Below are positions 10,132 to 18,959 of a stretch of 64,000 bases of DNA, piece after piece. Source of the stretch: Pseudoalteromonas piscicida (GTDB lineage Bacteria; Pseudomonadota; Gammaproteobacteria; Enterobacterales; Alteromonadaceae); the NCBI RefSeq assembly GCF_000238315.3, contig NZ_CP011924.1, positions 2,458,501 through 2,522,500 on the forward strand. Direction: 5' to 3'. Positions within the stretch are counted from its first letter, which is position 1, and each line of letters starts with the position of its first letter. Position numbers and translations under genes: made by a program. The notes below the pieces were generated by a model. The model had not been told where the DNA came from and searched no databases. It saw only the letters and a program-made list of their open reading frames with translations.

Positions 10132-10174
10132 GCGCCCTCAAATCGACGCAACTTAATATTCTTCAATAGGGCGC
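10132..10174 (-). promoter_or_regulatory. Long-range hairpin in the rplU leader
   Basis: In the minus-strand RNA, GCGCCCT (10174-10168) can pair with AGGGCGC (10138-10132), closing a 29-base loop. The 3' arm ends about 6 bases before the rplU Shine-Dalgarno. It could be a feedback leader for L21, but this is inference from one sequence. Confidence 0.35.
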
Positions 10175-10176
10175 GA

Positions 10177-10205
10177 AGTTTACGCTAATGCGTATCTTGG
10201 CGCAA
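10177..10205 (-). promoter_or_regulatory. Candidate sigma-70 promoter of rplU-rpmA
   Basis: Minus-strand -35 TTGCGC (10205-10200), a 17-bp spacer and -10 TAAACT (10182-10177), followed by a GC-rich discriminator (TCGCGCCC) typical of growth-rate-controlled promoters. Confidence 0.5.
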
Positions 10206-10532
10206 GAGCAAATTTGAAGAAAGTGAATAAAATTTAGCTCGTATGAGGGCAATCAAATATTTTCCCCTATTCTAGTCAAAAAAATGTCAAAGCCAAGCTC
10301 TTTTTTCTCTCAATTCATCAGACAAAAGGCGAATCTATAGTTTACCTAATACAGTGCCAAATGAGATTTCACTGTACCTATTTCACCCATTACGCGACCA
10401 TTAAAAGCACAAAAAGTAAGCATAAAAACGTTTTTTTATAAGCAACTACGACAATTTATCGAGTCGATGATTTTTTTGTAGTACAATCGCCGAGTTTATT
10501 CATTTTCGGTTAATAGATTGGCTCGGAGCGCA
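10206..10532. other. Intergenic region between rplU promoter and ispB
   Basis: No ORF or RNA gene seen. It must carry the ispB promoter; a TACAAT hexamer near 10481 is a candidate -10 but has no good -35. The region is AT-rich with several A and T tracts. Confidence 0.5.
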
Positions 10533-11504
10533 ATGGATATAAAAACTATCCAAAATTTGGTTGAGCAAGATATGCTTGACGTCAACCAACTTATACATCA
10601 ACAAATGCAATCTGATGTTGCACTTGTAAAACAGCTAGGTTTATACATTGTAAATAGCGGAGGAAAACGCATCCGCCCAATGTTAGCCCTTTTGGCTGCA
10701 CGAGCATTAGGTTACGAAGGTGATAAACACATCACACTAGCGACAATTGTAGAGTTTATTCACACAGCAACCTTACTCCACGATGACGTGGTTGATGAGT
10801 CATTACTGCGCCGTGGAGAACCGACTGCAAATGCTGAATTTGGAAATGCCGCAAGCGTATTAGTCGGTGACTTTATCTACACTCGTTCATTCCAGTTGAT
10901 GGTTGGTCTTGGCAATATGGAAGTCATGCAGATCCTAGCGGATGCAACCAATATTATCGCTGAGGGCGAAGTGTTACAGCTAATGAACTGTAATGACCCA
11001 GATACAACTGAAAAGAGTTATATGCAGGTTATCTACAGCAAAACGGCAAAGCTTTTTGAAGCTGCAACTTTACTACCCGCTGTAGTGTTAGAGCAATCAG
11101 ACGAAATTAAAACTGCACTTAAGCTTTACGGTATGCATTTAGGCACAGCCTTCCAACTTGTAGACGATATTCTTGACTACAGTGCTAACGCAGAATTGCT
11201 GGGCAAGAATATTGGCGATGATCTCGCCGAGGGTAAACCTACGCTTCCGCTTATTTATGCAATGCAGCATGCAAATGCTCAGCAAACAGCTCAGATCAGA
11301 ACTGCAATAGAAAGTGGTAATGGACTTGATTATCTTGAAGATATTTTAGCAACACTAGCCGAGACCAAAGCACTTGACTTCACGATGGCTAAAGCCCAAG
11401 AAGAAGCCCAAAAAGCGATTGCACAATTGAGCATTTTACCTGACTCAGTGCACAAAGAAGCACTGATAGGACTTGCTAAACTTTCAGTGGATAGAGAGTA
11501 TTAA
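10533..11504 (+). CDS. ispB: Octaprenyl diphosphate synthase
   Basis: Trans-prenyltransferase making the C40 side chain of ubiquinone and menaquinone from FPP and IPP. The 323-residue protein has the first aspartate-rich motif DDVVDE (in LLHDDVVDESLLRRG), the second DDILD (in FQLVDDILDYS) and the GGGKRIRP IPP-binding block (written here SGGKRIRP). The ATG at 10533 has CGGAG 6 bases upstream; the TTG 15 bases before would overlap that site. It sits opposite rplU as in E. coli. Its native terminator is now interrupted by an insertion sequence. Confidence 0.95.
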   Translation: MDIKTIQNLVEQDMLDVNQLIHQQMQSDVALVKQLGLYIVNSGGKRIRPMLALLAARALGYEGDKHITLATIVEFIHTATLLHDDVVDESLLRRGEPTANAEFGNAASVLVGDFIYTRSFQLMVGLGNMEVMQILADATNIIAEGEVLQLMNCNDPDTTEKSYMQVIYSKTAKLFEAATLLPAVVLEQSDEIKTALKLYGMHLGTAFQLVDDILDYSANAELLGKNIGDDLAEGKPTLPLIYAMQHANAQQTAQIRTAIESGNGLDYLEDILATLAETKALDFTMAKAQEEAQKAIAQLSILPDSVHKEALIGLAKLSVDREY

Positions 11505-11535
11505 TCGTCCCCTAGCCAGTTTATGAGCTATAAAA

Positions 11536-11553
11536 AGGTCGCTGATGCGACCT
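11536..11553. repeat. Target-site duplication, left copy (split terminator hairpin)
   Basis: AGGTCGC-TGAT-GCGACCT, an 18-bp perfect hairpin identical to 13152-13169. The plus-strand U-tract that should follow has been replaced by the IS end; the AAAAA on its upstream side is retained. Confidence 0.85.
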
Positions 11554-11565
11554 CAGACTGTTGAA

Positions 11566-11593
11566 AAAGGGCTGGACACAGATCTAGCCCTTT
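11566..11593. terminator. Hairpin near IS left end
   Basis: AAAGGGCT (11566-11573) pairs with AGCCCTTT (11586-11593) around a 12-base loop. It may stop transcription entering from ispB; the U-tract is weak (only three T), so it could instead mask the transposase leader. Confidence 0.5.
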
Positions 11594-11628
11594 GATCTAA
11601 TAAGCGTAGTGAGTTTAGGGAGTTCACC

Positions 11629-12975
11629 ATGCTTAAAGACAAAACCCCTCAGCAATATGAACTAGAAATGGTCGCTATCGACCAATTGGTTCCAAAAGAC
11701 CATTTAGTTCGCCTGATTGACCTTGCGATTGATTTCGAATTCATCCGCGATGAAGTCGCCCATCTCTACTGTAAAAACAATGGTCGCCCAGCGGTTGACC
11801 CAGTGCGAATGTTCAAGATTTTATTTCTTGGATACCTGTTTGGCATTCAAAGCGAGCGTCGCTTGATTAAGGAAATCCAAGTCAATGTCGCATATCGTTG
11901 GTTTTTAGGTATGGGACTAACTGAAGATGTCATCCACCACTCGACGCTAAGCCAAAACCGCATAAAGCGCTTTAAAGACAGCAATATTTATCAATCCATC
12001 TTCGATAACATTGTCCGCCAAGCGATGAAACAAAAACTCATAGGTGGCTATAGCTTATTTGCTGACAGTACACACCTCAAAGCCAATGCCAATAAAAAGC
12101 GCTATGACATAGAAGACTTAAAAGTCAGTCCTTCAGTGTATGTAGAGCAATTGAACGAAGCAGTACTGCAAGACCGGGAGGATGAAGGAAAAAAGCCCCT
12201 GAAGTGTAAGGAAGAAACAACTTGCACAAAACCAACCAAAGTCAGCCGCACCGACCCAGATAGCGGGTTTATGGTACGGGATGAAAAGCCAAAAGGGTTC
12301 TTCTATCTAGACCATCGAATTGTGGATGGTAAACACGGCATTATTGTTGATACACACGCCACCGCAGGCAATGTCCATGACTCACAACCTATTATCAGTC
12401 GACTCGACAGAGCGCTCGATACCTTTGCACTCAACCCTATCGCGGTTGGGCTAGATGCAGGCTATTTTACCGCCGCGGTATGCCACAATCTGGAAGAAAG
12501 GCAATTAGTTGGCGTGCTGGGGTATCGAAGACCAAATAAAAAGAAAGGCTACTTCGCCAAACGTGAGTATCAATATCAAGCCGATACAGATACTTACCTG
12601 TGCCCGCAAGGTGAAACTCTAATCTACAAAACAACAAGCCGAACAGGCTATCGTCACTATCATTCCGACCCGAGCAAATGTGGACGCTGTCCAGTCAGAA
12701 ATCAATGTACAGCCAGTAAAAATCAAACCAAAGTTATAACGCGGCATGTTTGGCAATCGAGCGTAGAAAACGCCAATGCGATTAGGCTGAGCGACTGGGG
12801 TAAAAAGCTCTATCGACGACGAGCCGAAACGGTGGAAAGAAGCTTCGCTGATGCGAAACAACATCATGGACATCGCTACTGCAGATATAGAGGTCTGTCA
12901 AAAGTGACCGCGCAGTGCTTGTTAGCAGCGGCATGTCAAAATATGAAGAAAATGGCGCTCATGGCTGCACACTAG
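11629..12975 (+). CDS. IS1182-family DDE transposase
   Basis: The 448-residue transposase starts MLKDKTPQQYELEMVAIDQLVP and has the N-terminal domain (about 15-90, IDLAIDFEFIRDEV, RPAVDPVRMFKILFLGYL) typical of IS1182 and IS5-like enzymes. The DDE core follows: first Asp in LFADSTHLKANA, second in VGLDAGYFTA, and Glu in RRRAETVERSFADAK. A Cys cluster (CPQGE...CGRCPVRNQC) just before the last block suggests a zinc knuckle. GGGAG lies 8 bases before the ATG. No stop or frameshift, so the element may be active. Confidence 0.92.
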   Translation: MLKDKTPQQYELEMVAIDQLVPKDHLVRLIDLAIDFEFIRDEVAHLYCKNNGRPAVDPVRMFKILFLGYLFGIQSERRLIKEIQVNVAYRWFLGMGLTEDVIHHSTLSQNRIKRFKDSNIYQSIFDNIVRQAMKQKLIGGYSLFADSTHLKANANKKRYDIEDLKVSPSVYVEQLNEAVLQDREDEGKKPLKCKEETTCTKPTKVSRTDPDSGFMVRDEKPKGFFYLDHRIVDGKHGIIVDTHATAGNVHDSQPIISRLDRALDTFALNPIAVGLDAGYFTAAVCHNLEERQLVGVLGYRRPNKKKGYFAKREYQYQADTDTYLCPQGETLIYKTTSRTGYRHYHSDPSKCGRCPVRNQCTASKNQTKVITRHVWQSSVENANAIRLSDWGKKLYRRRAETVERSFADAKQHHGHRYCRYRGLSKVTAQCLLAAACQNMKKMALMAAH

Positions 12976-13111
12976 CAAAAACCTCGAAAACTCCCCCTAA
13001 AAGCCCTCAAAACGATCTTGGACACACCAAATCACAATAATTAGCCTAGCCAACACAAAAAACCAACGCTGAAACTTACGGCAGAGAAAACTGCTCCAAC
13101 AACTGGGAAAA

Positions 13112-13142
13112 ATAAACCCCGCTTAAAAAAGCGGGGTTTATC
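13112..13142. terminator. Terminator inside the IS right end
   Basis: ATAAACCCCGCTT (13112-13124) pairs with AAGCGGGGTTTAT (13129-13141) around AAAA. On the minus strand it is followed by TTTTT, so it can stop yggX transcription that has lost its own U-tract. Confidence 0.8.
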
Positions 13143-13151
13143 ATCAATCTG

Positions 13152-13169
13152 AGGTCGCTGATGCGACCT
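13152..13169. repeat. Target-site duplication, right copy
   Basis: Second copy of the AGGTCGC-TGAT-GCGACCT hairpin, directly after the yggX stop codon on the minus strand. The minus-strand U-tract that once followed it (AAAAA, now at 11532-11536) was left at the other side of the insertion. Confidence 0.85.
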
Positions 13170-13442
13170 TTATTTTTCTGGTGGCCTGTAGCCTTCAATT
13201 TCGACTTCTTTATCTTCAAACAAAAAGCCGACCATCTGCTCTTCAAGCATTTGCCTATGCTCAGGATCCATCATATTAAGATGCTTTTCGTTAATTAGCA
13301 TGGTTTGCTTGTGTTGCCATTGCTGCCAAGCTTCTTTAGAGATGTTATTAAATATACGTTCACCAACTTCTCCTGGATACAGTTGAAAATCCAGTCCAGG
13401 CGCTTCCTTTTGTAACTTTTGACAAAATACCGTACGTGCCAT
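13170..13442 (-). CDS. yggX: Fe(2+)-trafficking protein YggX
   Basis: Ninety-residue protein that protects Fe-S clusters and helps iron supply to biosynthetic enzymes. It begins [19 protein letters not shown] with the conserved Cys7 and ends EGYRPPEK, as in the family; [12 protein letters not shown] is the other conserved block. It is 65 bp downstream of mutY, itself a 4Fe-4S enzyme, in the same order as E. coli. The stop codon directly abuts the duplicated target site of the IS. Confidence 0.95.
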   Translation of the reverse strand: MARTVFCQKLQKEAPGLDFQLYPGEVGERIFNNISKEAWQQWQHKQTMLINEKHLNMMDPEHRQMLEEQMVGFLFEDKEVEIEGYRPPEK

Positions 13443-13507
13443 GAGTATCTACCTCTTCAATTTTAATCGTGCACTCAATGAGAGTCAGCACCAGTGATAG
13501 CGTCAGT

Positions 13508-14568
13508 TTACCCTATTGCGGTTAATACTTTAACCAACTTTTTAGTCGGCGCAGCAAGCCCAACCTCTGGTGGATTATGAGTATCGAACCACAGCAATTG
13601 CTGATCATGCACACAATCTGGCATGCTTTTTACTTCTACAACCACGGGGGTAATAGTTAACTCAAAATGCGTAAAAATATGCACAAAGGGTTCAAGTGTA
13701 TTTGTACATTCAAGTTTAAGTTCTTGCTGTTTAATAAACGCGTCTAACTCATCTTGCTCTGCAAACTCAAAAAAGCCGAATAACCCCCCCATATTCCACT
13801 CGAAGGGCGCTTCTCCATCAGCACTTTACCATCACATTTAATAATTAAGTGGTGAGTACGCTTTTTTGGTTTCTCTTTTTTGGGTTTAGGGTTCGGAAAC
13901 TCTTTAACCCGATTATTTTTGAACGCTGAACATTCCTCAACAAGTGGGCAAACATCACAGTTGGGCTTACTTCTGGTACATACGCCTGAACCTAAATCCA
14001 TCATAGCCTGATTAAACGCTCTTACATCACCGCTTGGCGTGACGGCATCACTCAAAGACCATAACTGATTTTCGACCTTCTTTACTCCGTACCAGCCCTC
14101 AACCATATAAAACCTAGCCAGTACTCGCTTAACATTACCATCGAGTATTGGATGATGCTGACCAAGCGCAAGAGAGAGTATCGCACCTGCGGTAGAGCGA
14201 CCAATGCCCGGTAAGTCCATCACCGCTTCTAATGTTTGTGGGAATTCACCCTTATAGCTATCTCTGATCACCTTTGCAGCTTTATGAAGATTTCTTGCTC
14301 TGGCGTAATAACCAAGCCCAGTCCAATGGTGTAACACTTCATCTTCCGGTGCATCGGCCAACGCAATTACCGTTGGGAAGCGCGCCATAAAGCGCTCAAA
14401 ATAAGGAATAACTGTAGTGACTTGAGTCTGCTGTAACATCACCTCAGAAATCCATACTTTATACGGTGTTTTTCCGAGTTGCCACGGCAGTGTTTTTCTA
14501 CCATGAAGGTGATACCAAGACACAACTTGCTCACCAAACCACTTAGCTTGTTGCTGGCTAACTTTCAT
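13508..14568 (-). pseudogene. mutY: Adenine DNA glycosylase, frameshifted in the C-terminal domain
   Basis: Removes A mispaired with 8-oxoguanine. The first frame (13744-14568) encodes an intact catalytic half: [10 protein letters not shown] with the catalytic Glu, the helix-hairpin-helix [25 protein letters not shown] with the catalytic Asp, and the 4Fe-4S motif C-x6-C-x2-C-x5-C. Homology then continues in another frame (13508-13792, WGG followed by [13 protein letters not shown]), the NUDIX-like domain that recognises 8-oxoG. The switch is at a G7 run (C7 at 13784-13790 on the plus strand). Eight G would restore a 353-residue protein reading W-G-G-L-F-G. Either a sequencing error in a homopolymer or a genuine slip mutation; the truncated product would be 274 residues. 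Confidence 0.88.
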
Positions 14569-14706
14569 AAACTTGACTAGTACTTGCTACAAAAGCCGCC
14601 AGTGTAATCACAATTGCTTTAATAGTCACCACGTAAAATTTCACTCTATACTTGTTTATTGCCAACTGAATGACGATAATGTGCGACCATTTTCACGAGC
14701 ATAGAA

Positions 14707-15438
14707 ATGACCATGAACGAATCAAGCAAAAGTGCGCTCGAACAGGCGCAGGAAGAAGGCAAGTACATCAGAAAAGTGCGTAGCTTTGTTAAGCGTGAAG
14801 GACGTCTTACAAAAGGCCAAGCAGCATCGCTAGAAAAATGCTGGCCAACAATGGGACTGGAACACCAACAAGGTTTGCTAGACTTTACTGAAGTTTTTGG
14901 TAACAGCAATGAAGTCGTTCTTGAGATTGGATTTGGTATGGGTAAATCTCTCGTTGAGATGGCAAAAAATAACCCACAACAAAACTTTATTGGCATAGAA
15001 GTACACCGTCCAGGTGTAGGTGCTTGTTTGATGGATGCAGATGAGCAAGGCATCACTAACTTACGTGTTTTTGAACATGATGCAGTTGAAATCTTAGCGG
15101 ATTGTATCGCTGATGGCAGCCTTGCTAAATTACAGCTATTCTTTCCAGATCCATGGCATAAAAAGCGTCACCACAAACGCCGCATTGTACAACTTGAATT
15201 TGCTGACAAAATACGCCAAAAGCTTAAAGTCGGTGGTGTGTTCCATATGGCAACTGACTGGGAAAACTATGCCGAACATATGCTTGAAGTGATGAGTGCA
15301 GCACCTGGTTATAAAAACCAGTCGCAAAGCAATGACTATGTTCCTCGCCCAGACTTTAGACCGCTTACTAAGTTTGAGCAACGAGGCCATCGTTTAGGAC
15401 ATGGCGTTTGGGACTTAATGTTCGAGCGTATTAGCTAA
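14707..15438 (+). CDS. trmB: tRNA (guanine-N7-)-methyltransferase
   Basis: Makes m7G46 in the variable loop of tRNAs with AdoMet. The 243-residue protein has the class I methyltransferase motif [16 protein letters not shown], then [13 protein letters not shown], and the family-specific [16 protein letters not shown] catalytic block. Divergent from mutY as in E. coli. ATG at 14707 or the ATG two codons later (14713) are both possible; the ribosome-binding site is weak. Confidence 0.95.
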   Translation: MTMNESSKSALEQAQEEGKYIRKVRSFVKREGRLTKGQAASLEKCWPTMGLEHQQGLLDFTEVFGNSNEVVLEIGFGMGKSLVEMAKNNPQQNFIGIEVHRPGVGACLMDADEQGITNLRVFEHDAVEILADCIADGSLAKLQLFFPDPWHKKRHHKRRIVQLEFADKIRQKLKVGGVFHMATDWENYAEHMLEVMSAAPGYKNQSQSNDYVPRPDFRPLTKFEQRGHRLGHGVWDLMFERIS

Positions 15439-15518
15439 ACAACCCCTCTTTATAATGGAGCGGCTCATCAGGCTGCTTCATTGCCCATCTATTTGAGTAC
15501 ATTCACTAGGAGCTAGCG

Positions 15519-16547
15519 TTGCAGTTTACCAACCCGAGTTTATTACTACTTCGTAATGAAGAAGAGCTTATTGCCAACAATATTCTGGTTATTAACCATC
15601 AGCGCGATGGCTTCCTACGTGAATTAAAAGCGCTCAATCCAAGTTCGGCAATTCATGTGTTTAGTTTCGATTTTGCAAACCACCTTCACGCCGATAAAAT
15701 CGCCGATGTTAAGAACTATGTAGATCATCAACTACCGCAATTGCAAGATATTGATTTAGTTATTTATTATTACCCTAAGTCAAAACCTGAAGCGCAAATG
15801 GTGTTTGACAATATTCGTCACTTGAGCACGGCTGAAACTAGGTTACTCGTTGTTGGCGAAAACAAAAGTGGGGTGAAAAGTGCAGAAAAGCAACTTAAAG
15901 AACACGCTGCACACTGTTATAAATTAGAAAGCGCAAAACACTGCATTTTGTATGAGTTTGATCAGCTTACTGCCAACCCAAGTTTTGACGTAAGCCATTA
16001 TGTACAGACATTTTCAGTGCGTATCGCCAAGACCGAGTTTACTGCAGCAAGTTTGCCTGGTGTATTTAATCATGGGAAGCTCGATGCTGGTACTCGACTA
16101 TTACTAGAAAATGTCACCCTTCCCTATAAAGGTAAAGTGTTAGATTTTGGCTGCGGTGCTGGGCTTATTGCCTGCTACGCCTTATTGAACAGCCCAACAC
16201 TTAAATTCACCTGTTTAGATGTCAATGCGCTTGCGCTGTTTGCCACACAGCAGACTTTAGCTTTAAACAACCTTAGTGCAACTTTGTTGCTTAGTGATGG
16301 TTTAAGTGAATTGAATGGTAAATTTAACCTTATTTTAAGCAATCCACCATTTCATACAGGCCTTTCAACAGACTATGACATCGCTGAGCAATTTCTACAT
16401 AACATTAAGCGTCATATGGATACCAAGTCTAATATTCAGTTAGTAGCAAATAGCTTCTTAAAATACCCACCTATTTTAGAAGCTCAGTTTGAACAGTTTG
16501 AAGTTGTCACTAAAAACACTAAATTCGCCATCTATAAAGCGCAGTAG
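15519..16547 (+). CDS. rsmC: 16S rRNA (guanine(1207)-N(2))-methyltransferase
   Basis: Methylates G1207 in the 30S subunit. The 342-residue protein has the diverged, inactive N-terminal methyltransferase-like half (about 1-165) and the catalytic C-terminal half with VLDFGCGAGLIACYAL and the amino-methyltransferase motif NPPFH (in LILSNPPFHTGL). The start codon is TTG, placed 6 bases after AGGAG; no ATG lies nearby, so the rare start seems real. It stands alone after trmB with an 80-bp gap. Confidence 0.92.
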   Translation: MQFTNPSLLLLRNEEELIANNILVINHQRDGFLRELKALNPSSAIHVFSFDFANHLHADKIADVKNYVDHQLPQLQDIDLVIYYYPKSKPEAQMVFDNIRHLSTAETRLLVVGENKSGVKSAEKQLKEHAAHCYKLESAKHCILYEFDQLTANPSFDVSHYVQTFSVRIAKTEFTAASLPGVFNHGKLDAGTRLLLENVTLPYKGKVLDFGCGAGLIACYALLNSPTLKFTCLDVNALALFATQQTLALNNLSATLLLSDGLSELNGKFNLILSNPPFHTGLSTDYDIAEQFLHNIKRHMDTKSNIQLVANSFLKYPPILEAQFEQFEVVTKNTKFAIYKAQ

Positions 16548-16711
16548 TTTACTAACCTTAAGGTTTACTTGCTTATATCAAGTAAACCTTAACTCAAACC
16601 CACCTTTTATCTTTTCATTTTCAAAGATTTGCTCTACTTTATTATAATGAGTTATTGGATCTCAAAAGCTCTGTAGCCGCAGCTAAGGCTGATCATACAG
16701 CTGGAATAAGA

Positions 16712-18334
16712 ATGAGTAAGCAATTAACCAAAACAAGCATAAGAAAAGTATTGATCAGCGCAGTGATGCTTGTAACCGCGCTGTGCCTCTCTTTATCCAT
16801 ATCTATTTCCACTTACCTTGATGTAAAAGAGCAAAAACAACTGATCATCAATAAAATAGAGATGATAGCCGACATCGTTGCGTTCAATTCTCAGATCACA
16901 ATTTTATTCGATGATCGAAAAACTGAAGATGCACGTCTAAAGTCTTTTCAACAAGTGGATATCATCAAAAACATCCATATCTATGCCATGGATGACGTAA
17001 CCAACAGTCCTGTATTTTTTACCAGTTACAACGCCAGTCGAACACCACCAGTACCGCTAAAGGTTAATCAAATTGAAGAGTTAAAAACCCCGAAGGTCTC
17101 AGAAGACTACATTGAATTGATTAAACCTGTAATTTATGAGGGGAATATTGAAGGTTATGTTTATGTCCGCGGTGGCTTAGAAAGGCTCTCAAACTATATA
17201 AATAAAAAAATCTTGGTAGATATCGCGCTCACCTTATTCGTACTCCTCCTCGTATTGCTAGTTTCAAGGGGGATCCAAAAGCGTATAGCGACGCCAATTG
17301 AAGAACTCTCAGCACTATTGCAGGACGTTTCAAAAAATCATAATTACAGTGCAAGAGCGCCTGGCAGCAATATTTCTGAACTAAACGTATTAGCAAATAA
17401 CTTAAATATCATGTTAGCTCGCACCGAAAATCAACTTGAGCGTCATAAAGCGGATAAACAAGAAATAAAACAGCTCAACCAGAGCTTGGAAGAAAAAGTG
17501 AATCAACGCACAATTGCGCTGAGAGAGGCTAACCAAGAACTGCTGAACGCTTTAGAGCGTATGCATCAATACCAGAACCAAATCATCGAGAACGAGAAAA
17601 TGGCTTCGCTGGGGCAAATGGTGGCAGGTGTTGCCCACGAGGTAAATACCCCTATCGGTTTGGGTATCACAGGCTCTACGTTGTTAAGAGACAAATTATC
17701 CGATATTCGCGAAGCGTTTCAAACAAAGTCTCTGACCTCCAAGCAGTTAGAGCGCTTTGTTAACGATGGAATTGAAAATCTTGATCTCATCTACCGCAAC
17801 CTGAACCGAGCGGCTGAGCTGGTTTCTAGCTTTAAGCGCCTTGCCGTAAGCCAGGATCTAGAAGTGAATTCACAAATAGATTTGTCAAACCTGCTTACTG
17901 AAGTCGTAGCATCTATGCGAGCTGAACTCTCCACAAAACAACCTGAAGTGACTATTGACTGTGACTCTGGACTTGCAATCGAAAGTAAAGCGGGACCATT
18001 ACAACAAGTATTAGAGCAGCTTATATCCAATTCCTTACTCCATGGTTTTAAAGATCAACAAAACAATAGCATTGCAATTACTGTGAAACCATCAATGGGG
18101 CAACTTGCTATTGAGTATGCCGACAACGGAATGGGTGTACCCAAAGCAATTAAAAAGCGCATCTTCGATCCGTTTATCACAACTCGTAGAGGTGAGGGCG
18201 GAAGCGGCCTAGGTATGCATTTGGTTTATAACTTGGTAACCCAAGCACTTGGAGGCTCGATCACTTTAGATGAAGAATTTAGCCAAGGTGCTAAATTTAT
18301 TATAACTCTTCCTCTGTCGGGTAATCTAAAATGA
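16712..18334 (+). CDS. Membrane sensor histidine kinase with CHASE8-like periplasmic domain
   Basis: A 540-residue kinase. TM1 about 12-34 and TM2 about 168-186 enclose a periplasmic domain whose pattern (ADIVAFNSQITILFDD, later IHIYAMDD) fits CHASE8, the sensor fold of the diguanylate cyclase YfiN/TpbB. A HAMP segment (about 187-240) and coiled coil follow, then HisKA with phospho-acceptor H309 (ASLGQMVAGVAHEVNTP), N box NSLLHG, and ATP-binding DNGMGVP and GGSGLGMHLV. ATG at 16712 follows GGAATAAG; a TTG at 16655 would add 19 unlikely residues. Its stop overlaps the start of the YfiR-like gene by 4 bases, so the two are translationally coupled. No dedicated response regulator is adjacent. 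Confidence 0.85.
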   Translation: MSKQLTKTSIRKVLISAVMLVTALCLSLSISISTYLDVKEQKQLIINKIEMIADIVAFNSQITILFDDRKTEDARLKSFQQVDIIKNIHIYAMDDVTNSPVFFTSYNASRTPPVPLKVNQIEELKTPKVSEDYIELIKPVIYEGNIEGYVYVRGGLERLSNYINKKILVDIALTLFVLLLVLLVSRGIQKRIATPIEELSALLQDVSKNHNYSARAPGSNISELNVLANNLNIMLARTENQLERHKADKQEIKQLNQSLEEKVNQRTIALREANQELLNALERMHQYQNQIIENEKMASLGQMVAGVAHEVNTPIGLGITGSTLLRDKLSDIREAFQTKSLTSKQLERFVNDGIENLDLIYRNLNRAAELVSSFKRLAVSQDLEVNSQIDLSNLLTEVVASMRAELSTKQPEVTIDCDSGLAIESKAGPLQQVLEQLISNSLLHGFKDQQNNSIAITVKPSMGQLAIEYADNGMGVPKAIKKRIFDPFITTRRGEGGSGLGMHLVYNLVTQALGGSITLDEEFSQGAKFIITLPLSGNLK

Positions 18335-18852
18335 GGTTGATTAATCTAGTTATTTTGCTTTTATTTGTCTCCTTAAATACAACTGCAAAATCACCAGATC
18401 AGGTTCGTTCTGCTTTTCTCTATCAGATGGCAAAATTCGTCGAGTTTCCCGACGAAAACACAAAAACCAGTATTCAATTTTGCTTCTACTCACTTGAATC
18501 AGGGCCAGCTGCTGAACTAAAAAGTGCAACAAAGCTAAATGTGCGAGGTAAACCCATTGAGCTCGTAGAAGCAAAAAAAACGTGGAGCTATAGGGAACTT
18601 TCCAGCGCTTGCGATATCACATACATTGATGAAACTAGCGAAAATGATATACTGTCCGCTTGGACCGATACAATAGAGTCAAACATGTTGACCGTGGGCG
18701 AAAGTATTGAGTTTTTAGAAAGAGGCGGGATTGCTTCTTTGGTCCAAGAAGGGAGCAAAATTCGACTGTATATAAATAAGCAAGCACTAGAAAAACAGTA
18801 CTTCATCGTGCGCTCAAGGCTGCTTGCCGTATCCAAGTTTCATCCCAACTGA
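18331..18852 (+). CDS. YfiR family periplasmic protein (DUF4154)
   Basis: The 173-residue product has a signal peptide (MRLINLVILLLFVSLNTTAK) and the YfiR/DUF4154 fold: start VRSAFLYQMAKFVEFP, a central cysteine-containing strand FCFYS, and C-terminal IRLYINKQALEKQYFIVRSRLLAVSKF. In Pseudomonas aeruginosa, YfiR binds the periplasmic domain of YfiN and holds it inactive. Here the gene overlaps a kinase with the same type of sensor domain by ATGA, so an analogous inhibitory or ligand-binding role towards that kinase is likely. This is inferred, not seen. No YfiB-like lipoprotein is nearby. Confidence 0.82.
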   Translation: MRLINLVILLLFVSLNTTAKSPDQVRSAFLYQMAKFVEFPDENTKTSIQFCFYSLESGPAAELKSATKLNVRGKPIELVEAKKTWSYRELSSACDITYIDETSENDILSAWTDTIESNMLTVGESIEFLERGGIASLVQEGSKIRLYINKQALEKQYFIVRSRLLAVSKFHPN

Positions 18853-18959
18853 TTTTACTTGTTAACAATTGGATAAGCTCCTATAATCGTAAATATTCGG
18901 ATTTATTATATAAGTCCGGACACATTGTAAATTATATATTCCGAAAAGGTTAATTAATA

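Larger units (their letters stand above)
11554..13151. mobile_element. IS1182-family insertion sequence, 1598 bp, apparently complete
   Basis: Ends are CAGACTGTTGAAAAA on the left and, reverse-complemented, CAGATTGATGATAAA on the right: 12 of 15 bases match, and both abut the 18-bp direct repeats exactly. It contains one full transposase gene, a hairpin near the left end (11566-11593) and a terminator near the right end (13112-13142), so it is largely insulated from its surroundings. The family call rests on the transposase. Insertion was between ispB and yggX and disrupted no coding sequence. Confidence 0.85.

Noticed and set aside
12976..13111. Second ORF or passenger gene in the IS right part
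   Set aside because: No open frame of useful length; the segment is simply the non-coding 3' part of the element.
16655..16711. N-terminal extension of the CHASE8 kinase from a TTG codon
   Set aside because: The extra 19 residues precede a normal ATG with an acceptable RBS and would place a polar stretch before the TM helix.
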